NCBI GenBank assembly: GCA_023421955.1
Contig: JAEZSE010000005.1
Location: 124,001-188,000 of the forward strand
DNA: 64,000 nucleotides
Direction: 5' to 3'
Origin: Bacillota bacterium
Lineage (GTDB): Bacteria > Bacillota > Clostridia > Christensenellales > UMGS416
Position numbers and translations under genes: made by a program. This document shows, one piece after another, positions 54,405 to 62,887 of the stretch. The notes below the pieces were generated by a model. It was given only the letters and a program-made list of their open reading frames with translations, was not told the origin of the DNA and did no database searches. Each line of letters begins with the position of its first letter. Positions within the stretch are counted from its first letter, which is position 1.

Positions 54405-55849
54405 TGGAAGCCAAACAGGGATTGCAGATTAATAAGCGAGCTTTCCTCGGCACGGCGATCATGCTGCTCGTGATCATGGCCGTGGCCGGCATCCTCACAC
54501 TCACCGTGCCGCAGGGGCAGTTTGACCGCACCTTGACGGGTGGTCAGGAAGCAATCGTTAAGGACACCTACCACCTGGTGGAAGGGCAGCGGCTGCCGGT
54601 GTGGCGATGGCTCACCGCACCGTTTGAGGTGTTTGCCGGGCCGGACGCGTCCACCGCCATACTGATCATTGTGTTTATCATGTTCATTGGCGGCACTTTT
54701 TTAATACTAGAAAGCAGCGGCGTGTTGAGATATCTGCTCTCAAGCGTTGTATCCCGATATGGCGGCCAGAAATACAAGCTGCTGGCACTGCTGTCGCTCG
54801 CCTGCATGCTGTTGGGCTCCACAGCAGGGCTGTTTGAGGAAACGGTCACGTTGGTGCCGATCACGGTGGCGCTAGCCCTTTCACTGGGGTGGGATTCCTT
54901 GACAGGAATCGGCATGAGCATCTTGTCAGTGGGCTTTGGGTTTGCAGCAGGCACATTGAATCCATTCACGATTGGTATCACGCAGAAGATCGCGCAAATC
55001 CCGCTATTTTCCGGATTTGGGTTCCGGGCTTTATTTTTCATCTTGATATACGGCCTGTTGGTGGTTTTCCTGATCCGATATGCCAAAAAAGTGGAGAGGG
55101 ATCCCAAGTCGTCGCCGGTCTATGAAATTGATATGGCAATGCGGGAGCGCTATTCCGGCATGGTGTCCGGTGTGCGGGATGATTCTCCCGGTGTCCGGAA
55201 AGCATCGGTCTTTTTCACCGCTTGCCTGCTGTTCGCGTTCCTCTTCATCGCCGCCGGGTTTGTCGTGAAGGGGTTGACGGATCTCACGATGCCTGTGATG
55301 GCGCTCATGTTCACCGCCGGTGGTATTGGCGCTGGCTTGCTCATCGGCCGTGGTGCCGGTCAAGTGATCAAAGAGTTTGGAAAGGGCATGCTGGGCTTGT
55401 TGCCCGGCGCAGTGCTGGTGATCCTGGCCCTCAGCGCCAAACAGATCATGGCGGCCGGTGGCATCATGGATACACTCCTTTATCACGCGTACAACGTGGT
55501 CAAACAGGTGGGGCCCTACGGTGCGGTATTGCTCCTTTATGCGTTTGTGCTGGTGCTGGAGCTTTTTGTGGCCGGCAGCACGGCCAAGGCGTTTTTGGTG
55601 ATGCCATTGGTGGTGCCGCTCGCCACATTGACCGACCTTACTCGCCAGACAGCGGTGCAAGCCTTTGTGTTGGGCGACGGCTTCGCCAACATGATCTATC
55701 CCACCAACGCCGTGTTGCTGATCACGTTGGGGTTGGTGGGCATCCCGTATCTCAAATGGCTCAAATGGACATGGAAATTGCAACTTGCAGTAGTGTTGAT
55801 TTCCGTGGTGTCTTTGGCCGTGGCGGTGGCAATCAATTATGGGCCGTAA
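54404..55849 (+). CDS. YfcC/DcuC-family carrier (C4-dicarboxylate or basic amino acid)
   Basis: 481 residues with about 12 membrane segments. ATG 54404 shares bases with the previous stop (TGATG). Starts with GTAIMLLVIMAVAGILTLTVPQGQF, typical of the YfcC family; later AGLFEETVTLVPITVALALSLGWD, FGFAAGTLNPFTIGITQKIAQIP, and GSTAKAFLVMPLVVPLATLTDLTRQTAVQAFVLGDGFANMIYPTNAVLLITLG are typical carrier-core repeats. Family members are annotated as C4-dicarboxylate carriers or arginine/ornithine antiporters; coupling to the ornithine cyclodeaminase gene favours ornithine or arginine. Confidence 0.82.
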   Translation: MEAKQGLQINKRAFLGTAIMLLVIMAVAGILTLTVPQGQFDRTLTGGQEAIVKDTYHLVEGQRLPVWRWLTAPFEVFAGPDASTAILIIVFIMFIGGTFLILESSGVLRYLLSSVVSRYGGQKYKLLALLSLACMLLGSTAGLFEETVTLVPITVALALSLGWDSLTGIGMSILSVGFGFAAGTLNPFTIGITQKIAQIPLFSGFGFRALFFILIYGLLVVFLIRYAKKVERDPKSSPVYEIDMAMRERYSGMVSGVRDDSPGVRKASVFFTACLLFAFLFIAAGFVVKGLTDLTMPVMALMFTAGGIGAGLLIGRGAGQVIKEFGKGMLGLLPGAVLVILALSAKQIMAAGGIMDTLLYHAYNVVKQVGPYGAVLLLYAFVLVLELFVAGSTAKAFLVMPLVVPLATLTDLTRQTAVQAFVLGDGFANMIYPTNAVLLITLGLVGIPYLKWLKWTWKLQLAVVLISVVSLAVAVAINYGP

Positions 55850-55929
55850 TGATGTAATCCTAAAAAGTTGAGAAAACCACTTGAAAACATTCCGGATATC
55901 GGTTAAAATATGTTGCACGAACGGCATGT

Positions 55930-56005
55930 GGGATTATAGCTCAGCTGGTAGAGCACAGTGTTCACATCGCTGGGGTCACAGGTTCGAGCCCTGTTAATCC
56001 CACCA
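55930..56005 (+). tRNA. tRNA-Val (anticodon CAC)
   Basis: 76 bases: perfect acceptor GGGATTA/TAATCCC, D-arm AGCTCAGCTGGTAGAGC, anticodon stem CAGTG/CGCTG around loop TTCACAT (anticodon CAC), T-arm GGTTCGAGCC, encoded ACCA end. Confidence 0.95.
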
Positions 56006-56010
56006 CAAAG

Positions 56011-56038
56011 AAAAACCCTCGCAATCGCGAGGGTTTTT
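56011..56038. terminator. Bidirectional terminator after tRNA-Val
   Basis: ACCCTCGC / GCGAGGGT stem (56015-56022 with 56027-56034) with A run before and T run after, so it can also end the minus-strand amino-acid transporter operon. Confidence 0.88.
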
Positions 56039-56076
56039 CTTTTATCTTGAGGTTTTGAGATGTCTTGGCAACCAAG

Positions 56077-56811
56077 TTATTCCAGAACCCTCTTCAAAAA
56101 AACTTTCGTCCTTTCCTGCGTGGGGTTGTTGAAGATCACCTGCGGGCTGTCGTCTTCCACGATCACGCCGGAATCCATAAAGACCACACGGTTGGCCACA
56201 TCGCGGGCAAACATCATCTCGTGTGTCACCACGATCATCGTGAGGCCCCGCTGCGCCAGATCCTTCATCACCTTCAGCACGTCACCGACCAGCTCCGGGT
56301 CGAGCGCACTGGTGGGCTCGTCGAAGAGTAGGGCATCCGGCTCCATCGAAAGGGCACGGGCGATTGCCACGCGCTGCTTCTGCCCGCCGGAGATCTGGTG
56401 GGGCTTGGCGTGGATGAAACGGTCCATGCCAACCATTTCGAGATATTTCTTCGCAGTTTGCTCTGCTTCCTGCTTGCTGCGCTTGAGCACCTTCACCTGG
56501 CTCACCACGCAGTTGCCCAGTACCGTGAGGTTGTTGAACAGGTTGAATTGCTGAAACACCATGCCCAGCTTGGTGCGATAGGCATTCACAGGCATTTCGT
56601 GGTTCAGGATGCTCTTTCCGCGATAGAGGATCTCACCGCTGGTGGGCGTTTCCAGCAGGTTGATGCACCGCAGCAACGTGGACTTGCCGGAGCCGCTGGC
56701 ACCGATGATGCACACCACCTCGCCCTTGTGTACATTGAAATTGATGTCTTTCAGCACATCCGTGCTGCCGAATGCCTTTCGCAGGTGCTTGACTTCAATG
56801 ATGGTTTCCAT
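56077..56811 (-). CDS. Polar amino-acid ABC importer ATPase (GlnQ-like)
   Basis: 244 residues: Walker A IIGASGSGKSTLLR, Q-loop VFQQFNLF, signature ISGGQKQR (Ile instead of the more usual Leu), Walker B LLFDEPTSALDPE, H-loop VVTHEMMFARDVA, all typical of GlnQ/HisP-type ATPases. Last gene of the minus-strand importer, 24 bases after the permease; GGGAGGG lies 5 bases before ATG 56811. Confidence 0.92.
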   Translation of the reverse strand: METIIEVKHLRKAFGSTDVLKDINFNVHKGEVVCIIGASGSGKSTLLRCINLLETPTSGEILYRGKSILNHEMPVNAYRTKLGMVFQQFNLFNNLTVLGNCVVSQVKVLKRSKQEAEQTAKKYLEMVGMDRFIHAKPHQISGGQKQRVAIARALSMEPDALLFDEPTSALDPELVGDVLKVMKDLAQRGLTMIVVTHEMMFARDVANRVVFMDSGVIVEDDSPQVIFNNPTQERTKVFLKRVLE

Positions 56812-56835
56812 AACGGCCCTCCCGATGCTGCTTTG

Positions 56836-57696
56836 TCAGTTGCGGCCCATTCTGAGGCCGATTTCCACCTCCGGCACCGACTGCGAGCCGTGGATCACGA
56901 AATTGTCCGGCCCGTCCATCTTCTTCTCAATAAAGCGGAGGATCCGGGTCACGGTGAATGTGAGGATGAAATAAATCACCGAGGTGATGAAGAACACCTC
57001 AAAGGTGCGGTAGGCGATGCCCGCCACTGATTTGGACGCAAAGAACAGCTCAGAGACAGAAATCACATTCAATACTGAGGTGTCCTTGATGTTGATCACG
57101 AACTCGTTGCCGATTGCCGGCAGGATGTTGCGAATGGCCTGTGGAAGCACAATGTTGAGCATCGTTTGTGTGTGGGTCATGCCCAGCGAGTGGGCGGCTT
57201 CAAACTGCCCTTTGTCAATGGAGAGGATGCCGCCACGCACGATTTCCGCCAAATAGGCACCGGTATTGATTGAAACGATAAATATCCCGGCTTCGGTTAC
57301 GGGAAGCTGCCTAAATTCTTTTAATAAAAGACCCAACGAAGGAGATATGGCTTGAACGGCAGGAACCATTGCCTGTACAATCAGAGGAATGCCGTAAAAT
57401 ATCACCATTGCCTGCACGATCATTGGTGTGCCTCGGAAAATTTCTATATAGGCATTAAGAAGAAAGGTATAGATACTTCGAAAAACCCTGGTCAAAATCG
57501 AATCATTCGGCTTGGTTGGAATTGTGCGAATCACACCGATCACTAGGCCTATCAGGAACCCGATAATCGTGCCTGTCATTGCAATCAGCATCGTAATGCC
57601 GGCGCCGCGCAATAACATAGGCCAATATTTCACGAGAATGGCCGCCACCCACTCAAAAAAGCTCTTGTCCGCCGCAGCGAGGGCTGCCATTACCAT
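56836..57696 (-). CDS. Polar amino-acid ABC importer permease
   Basis: 286 residues of the HisM/GlnP type with about five membrane segments. N-terminal LLRGAGITMLIAMTGTIIGFLIGLVIG, the EIFRGTPMIVQAMVIFYGIPLI stretch, and the EAA loop EAAHSLGMTHTQTMLNIVLPQAIRNILPAIGNEFV that docks on the ATPase. Only one permease is present, so it should form a homodimer. GGGGAGGA precedes ATG 57696. An extended -10 element and a 40-base palindrome lie just upstream, between it and the binding-protein gene. Confidence 0.92.
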   Translation of the reverse strand: MVMAALAAADKSFFEWVAAILVKYWPMLLRGAGITMLIAMTGTIIGFLIGLVIGVIRTIPTKPNDSILTRVFRSIYTFLLNAYIEIFRGTPMIVQAMVIFYGIPLIVQAMVPAVQAISPSLGLLLKEFRQLPVTEAGIFIVSINTGAYLAEIVRGGILSIDKGQFEAAHSLGMTHTQTMLNIVLPQAIRNILPAIGNEFVINIKDTSVLNVISVSELFFASKSVAGIAYRTFEVFFITSVIYFILTFTVTRILRFIEKKMDGPDNFVIHGSQSVPEVEIGLRMGRN

Positions 57697-57731
57697 GCCA
57701 TCGTCCTCCCCTGTGTATATGCATATAGGCC

Positions 57732-57740
57732 ATTATAACA
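57732..57740 (-). promoter_or_regulatory. Internal extended -10 promoter for the permease and ATPase
   Basis: Minus strand TGTTATAAT, directly after the 40-base palindrome and about 35 bases before the permease start. Confidence 0.5.
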
Positions 57741-57780
57741 ATTTGGGTGCAAGGATTCAATTGAATCCTTGCACCCAAAT
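57741..57780. repeat. Perfect 40-base palindrome between binding-protein and permease genes
   Basis: Both arms (20 bases each, 57741-57760 and 57761-57780) are exact reverse complements: arm ATTTGGGTGCAAGGATTCAA. It lies 25 bases past the stop of the binding-protein gene. The transcript would fold into a very stable hairpin, probably protecting or terminating the binding-protein message and making it more abundant than the permease message, as known for several importer operons. Confidence 0.85.
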
Positions 57781-57805
57781 AATTGCTTTGAAATACTTAG
57801 CGGTG

Positions 57806-58714
57806 TTATTCGATGGAGGGCTGATTCTTGATGGCCTGGTCCATAATTGCCACGCGGTCGGCTTCGCTCACGCCAGCGAGGATTTCGTTGATCTTTGCGA
57901 CCAGCTCAGGTTGATCCTTCTTGAGGCCCACAGCCACGGCCACATCGTCGTCAGAGGTCTGGAAACCCTTGTCGGCGGCGAATTCCACCATCACGAAGTC
58001 GGAGTTGGCGGCCATTGCAGAAACGCCTTCGGGGCGCTCAGACACATATCCATCGATGATGCCGGACTGCAGGGCCACGCGCATGGCGCCGAAGTCATCC
58101 ATCGCGGTCTGCTTGTCCACGCCGGTGATCTGATCAATCACGGTGTAGTGGAAGGTGTTGAGCTGGGCGGTGATCTTGGCGCCGGAGAAGTCTTGAATGC
58201 TGGCGGCAGTCTCAAACTTGCTGCCTTTCTTCACTACGATCACAAGGTTGGAGCGGTAATAATTGTCGGTGAAGTCAATCGTTTGCTTGCGCTCAGCCGT
58301 TGGGCTCATGCCAGCGATGATCGCATCGATTGTGCCGGAAATCAGTGCCGGGGGCAGGCCATCCCACTGTGTCTTCACAATGACCAGTTTCTTGCCCAGT
58401 CCTTCGGCGATTTTCTTGGCAATTTCCACGTCGTAGCCGCCGGCAAACTCATTGGTGCCCTCAATCGGCACTGCGCCGTTGGAGTCGGTGGTCTGCGTCC
58501 AGTTGAAGGGGGGATAGGCGCACTCCATGCCTACGCGGAATTCGCCTGCTTCGGCAGCCTGGGTGGCTTCGGTGGTGGGTTCGGCGGTCGCTTCCATGGT
58601 GGGGGCGACAGTGGACTCGATGGTGGCTGCCACAGTTGGTGTGGCAGTAGTGCAGGCTGCCAGCATGCCTGCCAGCATCACGATGACCGTGATCAGGCTG
58701 ATGGTTCTCTTCAT
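57806..58714 (-). CDS. Amino-acid-binding lipoprotein of the ABC importer
   Basis: 302 residues from ATG 58714 (GAGGAGA upstream); longer frames give no proper signal sequence. Signal peptide, lipobox MLAAC near residue 20, a Thr/Ala/Pro-rich linker to about residue 50, then a family-3 binding domain: FRVGMECAYPPFNW, GGYDVEIAKKIAEGLG, WDGLPPALISGTIDAIIAGMSPTAERKQTIDFTDNYY. The Asp/Arg pair typical of alpha-amino/carboxylate binding is present in the GMSPTAERKQ region. First gene of the importer; the amino acid bound is not readable, though ornithine or arginine would fit the cyclodeaminase nearby. Confidence 0.88.
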   Translation of the reverse strand: MKRTISLITVIVMLAGMLAACTTATPTVAATIESTVAPTMEATAEPTTEATQAAEAGEFRVGMECAYPPFNWTQTTDSNGAVPIEGTNEFAGGYDVEIAKKIAEGLGKKLVIVKTQWDGLPPALISGTIDAIIAGMSPTAERKQTIDFTDNYYRSNLVIVVKKGSKFETAASIQDFSGAKITAQLNTFHYTVIDQITGVDKQTAMDDFGAMRVALQSGIIDGYVSERPEGVSAMAANSDFVMVEFAADKGFQTSDDDVAVAVGLKKDQPELVAKINEILAGVSEADRVAIMDQAIKNQPSIE

Positions 58715-58775
58715 TGCTTTCTCCTCACTTTTGGATGTCAATATGTTGGGCTTGAACCGGAAGGATAATAAGCTA

Positions 58776-58804
58776 ACCATATCAGAAAACACATGTATTT
58801 GCAA
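58776..58804 (-). promoter_or_regulatory. Promoter of the amino-acid importer operon
   Basis: Minus strand TTGCAA (58804-58799), 17-base spacer, TATGGT (58781-58776), about 60 bases before the binding-protein start. Confidence 0.5.
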
Positions 58805-58903
58805 TATTAAATGGATGAAATTGCAAATGAATATCATGAATGAAATTTTATAACTATGCAATCCCTCTCAAATCTGAATATTTCAGTAGGTGACAACCAA
58901 TGA

Positions 58904-58932
58904 TTGCCACATAGATGGAGGGGGGCTATAAT
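58904..58932 (+). promoter_or_regulatory. Promoter of the VOC-isomerase-deoB-punA operon
   Basis: TTGCCA (58904-58909), 17-base spacer, TATAAT (58927-58932), 31 bases before the VOC gene. Confidence 0.65.
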
Positions 58933-58962
58933 GATTTCATTCGCACCAAGGAGGCATTTACC

Positions 58963-59406
58963 ATGTTTGGAAACAACACCGTGACCCAGATCGGCTTCGT
59001 TGTCAAAGACATTGAGAAGACCGCCGCAGAATATGCCCGCCTTTTCGGCGTGCCCGTGCCGCCAATCACATGGACGGATCCGCTTGAAAAAGCTCAGACT
59101 CAGTATTGCGGCGCACCGTCGGAAGCAAGGGCCAGGCTGGCGTTCTTTCAGGTGGGCCAATTGAGCATTGAGCTCATCGAGCCTGACGGACAGCCATCTA
59201 CTTGGCAGGAGTGCTTGGACCAAAAAGGCGAAGGCGTGCATCACATTGCCTTCAATGTGCAGGGCATGAAAGAAAACATTGCGCGGCTGGAATCTGAGGG
59301 CCTTGATTGCGTGCAAACCGGAGAATATACCGGCGGGCGGTATGCTTATCTGGACGCAACGGACAACAAGTTTAAGGTTGTGATGGAGTTGCTGGAGAAT
59401 GACTGA
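58963..59406 (+). CDS. VOC-family (glyoxalase/methylmalonyl-CoA epimerase-like) protein
   Basis: 147 residues from ATG 58963 (AAGGAGG upstream). Two beta-alpha-beta-beta-beta modules: VTQIGFVVKDIEKTAAEYARLFGV, then RLAFFQVGQLSIELIEP, and in the second module GVHHIAFNVQGMKENIARLESEGL and a final FKVVMELLE. It looks like the methylmalonyl-CoA epimerase group, with metal ligands His in HHIAF and Glu residues in IELIE and MELLE. It overlaps the next gene by 8 bases, an isomerase-like TIM barrel. A sugar or keto-acid epimerase is as likely as a CoA epimerase. Confidence 0.75.
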   Translation: MFGNNTVTQIGFVVKDIEKTAAEYARLFGVPVPPITWTDPLEKAQTQYCGAPSEARARLAFFQVGQLSIELIEPDGQPSTWQECLDQKGEGVHHIAFNVQGMKENIARLESEGLDCVQTGEYTGGRYAYLDATDNKFKVVMELLEND

Positions 59407-60271
59407 GAAGATTAAGGCGCTGCGACTTGGGATGCCATTATACGGTTCCTGGAAAAGCCCTGAGGAATGGTTGAAACTGCTCGCCGCCAAGGGCTGCAAC
59501 GCAGCCTATTGCCCGGTGGGGGTGGATGCTTCCGACGCGGAAATCATGGAGTATGCCGCAGCAGCCAGGCAGCATGATATTGTCATCGCCGAGGTGGGCG
59601 CATGGGTACATAACCCACTGCACCCCGACTCTGTTGTGGCGGAACATGGTTTTGCTGGTCTCGTCAAGGCACTCACGCTGGCGGAGAAGATCGGAGCCCG
59701 CTGCTGTGTGAACGTGGCCGGTTCTTGCAGCACACGGTGGGACGGCCCCCACGCCCTGAACCTCACGCGGGAGACCTTTGACCGCATTGTGGCCTATCTC
59801 CGCCGTCTCATGGCCGAGGTGAACCCTATAAAAACGGCCTACTCGCTGGAAATGATGCCCTGGATGTTTCCGACCACGGCGCAGGAGATGCTGGATCTGG
59901 TGGTTGCGGTGAATCATCCCGGCTTTGCTGTGCATGTGGATCTCGTCAACATTACAGTGAACCCAAGGCTCTATTATGAAAACGCCGCGATGACGCGGGA
60001 ATGCTTCCGGCTGCTCGGGGGCATGGTAAGGTCGGTCCATGCCAAGGATATCCTATTGGCAGAAGACCTGACCGTGCACCTGAGCGAGGTGCGGGCCGGG
60101 TTGGGCGGGTTTGACCACGCGGCACTGTTATCCTCTGTGATGGAGCATTGCCCTGATGCGCCAGTGATGCTGGAACACCTGCCCGATGAAAGGGAGTACG
60201 ACCTGGCAGCTGAGCATATCCGCTCTGTTGCCAAGATGTTGGGCATCGCGATGCCCGGAACCGAGGGCTGA
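59399..60271 (+). CDS. Sugar-phosphate isomerase/epimerase-like TIM-barrel protein
   Basis: 290 residues of the AP-endonuclease-2/xylose-isomerase-like superfamily. Visible features: LRLGMPLYGSWKSPEEWLKLLAAKGCNAAYC, IGARCCVNVAG, a metal-binding Glu in YSLEMMPW, DLVNITVNPRLYY with an Asp and Asn, and HAKDILL, followed by a late Glu in VMLEHL. These form the divalent-metal pocket of such isomerases. Coupled to the VOC gene before it and to deoB after it (2-base gap). Its substrate is unknown; a sugar acid or myo-inositol-like ketose is plausible. Confidence 0.75.
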   Translation: MTEKIKALRLGMPLYGSWKSPEEWLKLLAAKGCNAAYCPVGVDASDAEIMEYAAAARQHDIVIAEVGAWVHNPLHPDSVVAEHGFAGLVKALTLAEKIGARCCVNVAGSCSTRWDGPHALNLTRETFDRIVAYLRRLMAEVNPIKTAYSLEMMPWMFPTTAQEMLDLVVAVNHPGFAVHVDLVNITVNPRLYYENAAMTRECFRLLGGMVRSVHAKDILLAEDLTVHLSEVRAGLGGFDHAALLSSVMEHCPDAPVMLEHLPDEREYDLAAEHIRSVAKMLGIAMPGTEG

Positions 60272-60273
60272 CA

Positions 60274-61434
60274 ATGAGGGTCTTTCTGGTCGTGCTGGAT
60301 GGTGTGGGAGCTGGCTGGCAGCCGGACTCGGCTGCCTTCGGTGACGAAGGTGCCGATTCGCTGGGCCATGTGATGGCCAGCCAGGGGCTATCCCTGCCGG
60401 AGCTCGGCAAGCTGGGCCTGTATAACATCACCGGCACTTCATTTTACCATCCTCAGCAGGTAGATGGGTTCTTTGGCCGCATGATGGAGCTTTCCCAGGG
60501 GAAGGACACCACCACCGGCCATTGGGAGATGGCCGGCATCGTGTCGGAACAACCGTTCCCGACATTCCCCAACGGTTTCCCGCAGGAGGTTCTGGACGAA
60601 TTCACCCGACGCACCGGCCGGGGCGTGCTGGGCAACGTGGCGGCTTCCGGCACCGAGATCATGGATGCTCTCGGTGAGGAGCATGTGCGCACTGGCAAGC
60701 CCATAGTCTATACCTCGGCAGACAGTGTGTTCCAAATCGCGGCGCATGAGGGTGTGATCCCGTTGGATGAGCTGTATCGCATCTGCCGGGAGTCTCGCGC
60801 GATGCTGACCGGCCCCTTCGCTGTGGGGAGGGTGATCGCCAGGCCTTTCGTGGGGGAGCCCGGCGCGTTCCGCCGCACCGAAAACCGCCGGGATTATTCG
60901 CTGGAGCCGCCAAAAGGCCACTTGTTGGATGTGTTGTATGAGGGCTGTGTAAAGGTTACGGCCATCGGAAAGATCATGGATATCTTCGCTGGCCGGTCTA
61001 TCAGTGAGTGGATCCACTCCCACAACAACCGTGAGGGACTGGATGCCATCCTGGACTGCATGAGGGGCACGGAACAGGGCTTTTTCTTCGCTAACCTGGT
61101 GGACTTTGACATGATCTACGGTCACCGCAACGACGCCGCCGGCTATGCCAGAGCGCTGCTTGAGGTGGATGGTTATGTGGTGGAATTCCGCCGGGCGATG
61201 GGGGACGACGACATCTTGATCTTCACCGCTGACCACGGTGTGGATCCCTGTTTCCCCGGCACCGACCACACAAGGGAGCATGTGCCGCTGTTGGGATGGG
61301 GCAAGCGCCTGCAGGCCGGTGCGGACCTGGGCACGCGCTATGGGTATTGTGACCTGGGCCAGACCATTGCGGATCTCTTTGGTATGAATATTGGTAAGGG
61401 CGCTTCTTTTGCCCGGGAAATCAAAGGAGGTTGA
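60274..61434 (+). CDS. deoB: Phosphopentomutase
   Basis: 386 residues of the alkaline-phosphatase superfamily, interconverting ribose 1-phosphate and ribose 5-phosphate (or deoxyribose). Motifs: VLDGVGAGWQPD (metal), GKDTTTGHWEMAG with the phosphorylated Thr, TNTS-like YTSADSVFQIAAHE, VDFDMIYGHRND, and the metal-binding ADHGVDPCFPGTDHTREHVPLL. Directly followed by punA, which supplies the pentose 1-phosphate, so the pair channels nucleosides into pentose phosphates. Confidence 0.95.
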   Translation: MRVFLVVLDGVGAGWQPDSAAFGDEGADSLGHVMASQGLSLPELGKLGLYNITGTSFYHPQQVDGFFGRMMELSQGKDTTTGHWEMAGIVSEQPFPTFPNGFPQEVLDEFTRRTGRGVLGNVAASGTEIMDALGEEHVRTGKPIVYTSADSVFQIAAHEGVIPLDELYRICRESRAMLTGPFAVGRVIARPFVGEPGAFRRTENRRDYSLEPPKGHLLDVLYEGCVKVTAIGKIMDIFAGRSISEWIHSHNNREGLDAILDCMRGTEQGFFFANLVDFDMIYGHRNDAAGYARALLEVDGYVVEFRRAMGDDDILIFTADHGVDPCFPGTDHTREHVPLLGWGKRLQAGADLGTRYGYCDLGQTIADLFGMNIGKGASFAREIKGG

Positions 61435-61437
61435 ACC

Positions 61438-62247
61438 ATGGAGTTGCAGCATAGTGTTGACTACATCAAGGCGGCAGCGGGCGGCATCGAACCCAAGGTG
61501 GCGATGGTGCTTGGCTCGGGCTTGGGCGGTATTTCAGACATCATGGATGTTGAGGTTGCCATTCCTTATGGCGACATCCCCGGCTTTGTGCGTTCCACAG
61601 CGGTGGGCCATGCTGGTAAGCTTTTGCTTGGCAGGGTGTCTGGCGTGCCCTGCGCAGTGATGAGCGGCCGCAACCATATGTATGAAGGCTACGCCGCTTC
61701 CCAGGTTGCTTATCCGGTATATGCACTTAAGAGGCTTGGTGTGGAGAAACTGATCCTCACCAACGCTGCCGGAGCCGTTAATGAGCGTTTTTCCCCGGGA
61801 GACCTGATGTTAATCACCGATCACCTGAACCTGATGGGTGTCACGCCAGTCAATCGGGATTACGTGGAGGAAACCGGCAAATGGTTCTTTGATATGTCAC
61901 ATGTTTATGCCCCCGAGCTCATCCGCCGGGCCGAGGCGGTGGCGCAGGAGTTGGGCGTGATGCTGCGAAAGGGCGTTTACGCCATGTTTCTAGGCCCACA
62001 GTATGAGACACCCGCCGAAATCCGCATGGCTCGCATGTTGGGTGCTGATGCCGTTGGGATGTCCACCGTGCCGGAAGCCATTGCAGCCAGCCAGTGCGGC
62101 ATCAAGGTGCTGGGAGTCTCCTGCATGACCAATATGGCAGCCGGCATCCTGGACCAACCGATCACCCATGAGGAAGTGCTGGAGGTTGGCCGAAGGGTGG
62201 AGGATAAGATGAAAAAGCTGTTAAAAGGGTTGGCAGCCGCAATTTAA
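61438..62247 (+). CDS. punA: Purine-nucleoside phosphorylase
   Basis: 269 residues of the trimeric PNP family (type I), splitting guanosine and inosine-type nucleosides with phosphate. Motifs: VAMVLGSGLGGISD, phosphate-binding VGHAGKLLLG and SGRNHMYEGY, LTNAAGAVNERFSPGDLMLITDHLNLMG, YAMFLGPQYETPAEIRM, the base-binding GADAVGMSTVPEAIAA, and SCMTNMAAGI. A very strong AAAGGAGG site precedes ATG 61438 by 7 bases. Coupled with deoB. Confidence 0.93.
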   Translation: MELQHSVDYIKAAAGGIEPKVAMVLGSGLGGISDIMDVEVAIPYGDIPGFVRSTAVGHAGKLLLGRVSGVPCAVMSGRNHMYEGYAASQVAYPVYALKRLGVEKLILTNAAGAVNERFSPGDLMLITDHLNLMGVTPVNRDYVEETGKWFFDMSHVYAPELIRRAEAVAQELGVMLRKGVYAMFLGPQYETPAEIRMARMLGADAVGMSTVPEAIAASQCGIKVLGVSCMTNMAAGILDQPITHEEVLEVGRRVEDKMKKLLKGLAAAI

Positions 62248-62271
62248 GAATCCAAGCATAGGGAGAGGCAT

Positions 62272-62796
62272 ATGGATAAGCCAACCAACGCAGATTTGAT
62301 CCGTATGATTCTGGACGATGAAACGTCTGCCCTGGAGGAGCAGGAACTGCTGGCTCTTCTCACACAGCAGCGCATTTCAAAGGACATCAGCCTGGAGCAC
62401 CGTGATAAACTGACTACCGGAGACAGGATGGCTGATCATATCGCCAAGTTTGCCGGCAGTTGGCTTTTCATCGGCATCTTTGTATCGATACTTGCGTTAT
62501 GGATCATGCTAAACTCCTTTGCGCTGCTTACCAAGCCATTTGATCCGTACCCCTTCATACTGATGAATCTGGTGCTTTCCTGTGTGGCAGCGTTGCAGGC
62601 TCCGGTGATCATGATGAGTCAGAACCGGCAGGAGAAGAAGGATCGCATTCGGGCAGAACATGATTATGAAGTGAACCTGAAGGCCGAGATCCTTGTGGAA
62701 GATATAATCAAGCGCCTGGAGAAGATCGAACAGAACCAGGCTGAGCTAGCTCGAAGGTTGCTCCGTGATGAACCAGGTTTTGGCGGCAAGACGTAA
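62272..62796 (+). CDS. DUF1003 membrane protein
   Basis: 174 residues with two membrane segments (about 63-83 and 95-117). The core DRMADHIAKFAGSWLFIGIFVSILALWIMLNSF, then DPYPFILMNLVLSCVAALQAPVIMMSQNRQEKKDR, is the DUF1003 signature. The cytoplasmic C-terminus is a charged helix, likely coiled coil (about 125-165). The function of the family is unknown. GGGAGAGG precedes ATG 62272. It follows punA by 24 bases and may be co-transcribed. Confidence 0.85.
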   Translation: MDKPTNADLIRMILDDETSALEEQELLALLTQQRISKDISLEHRDKLTTGDRMADHIAKFAGSWLFIGIFVSILALWIMLNSFALLTKPFDPYPFILMNLVLSCVAALQAPVIMMSQNRQEKKDRIRAEHDYEVNLKAEILVEDIIKRLEKIEQNQAELARRLLRDEPGFGGKT

Positions 62797-62887
62797 AAGA
62801 TGTAACATCTTGATTTTTTGCGCCTGTCTGCCGGTATTATGATATACTAGTTGACAAGAACTATGGAATATCATCTGAGGTGCACTA

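Noticed and set aside
55031..55927. 298-residue minus-strand frame opposite the YfcC-type gene
   Set aside because: Gln/His-rich shadow frame over a clear 12-segment carrier.
57512..58768. 418-residue open frame antisense to the amino-acid importer genes
   Set aside because: It runs opposite two well-supported genes (permease and binding protein), has no ribosome site of its own and a low-complexity Gly/His-rich composition typical of shadow frames.
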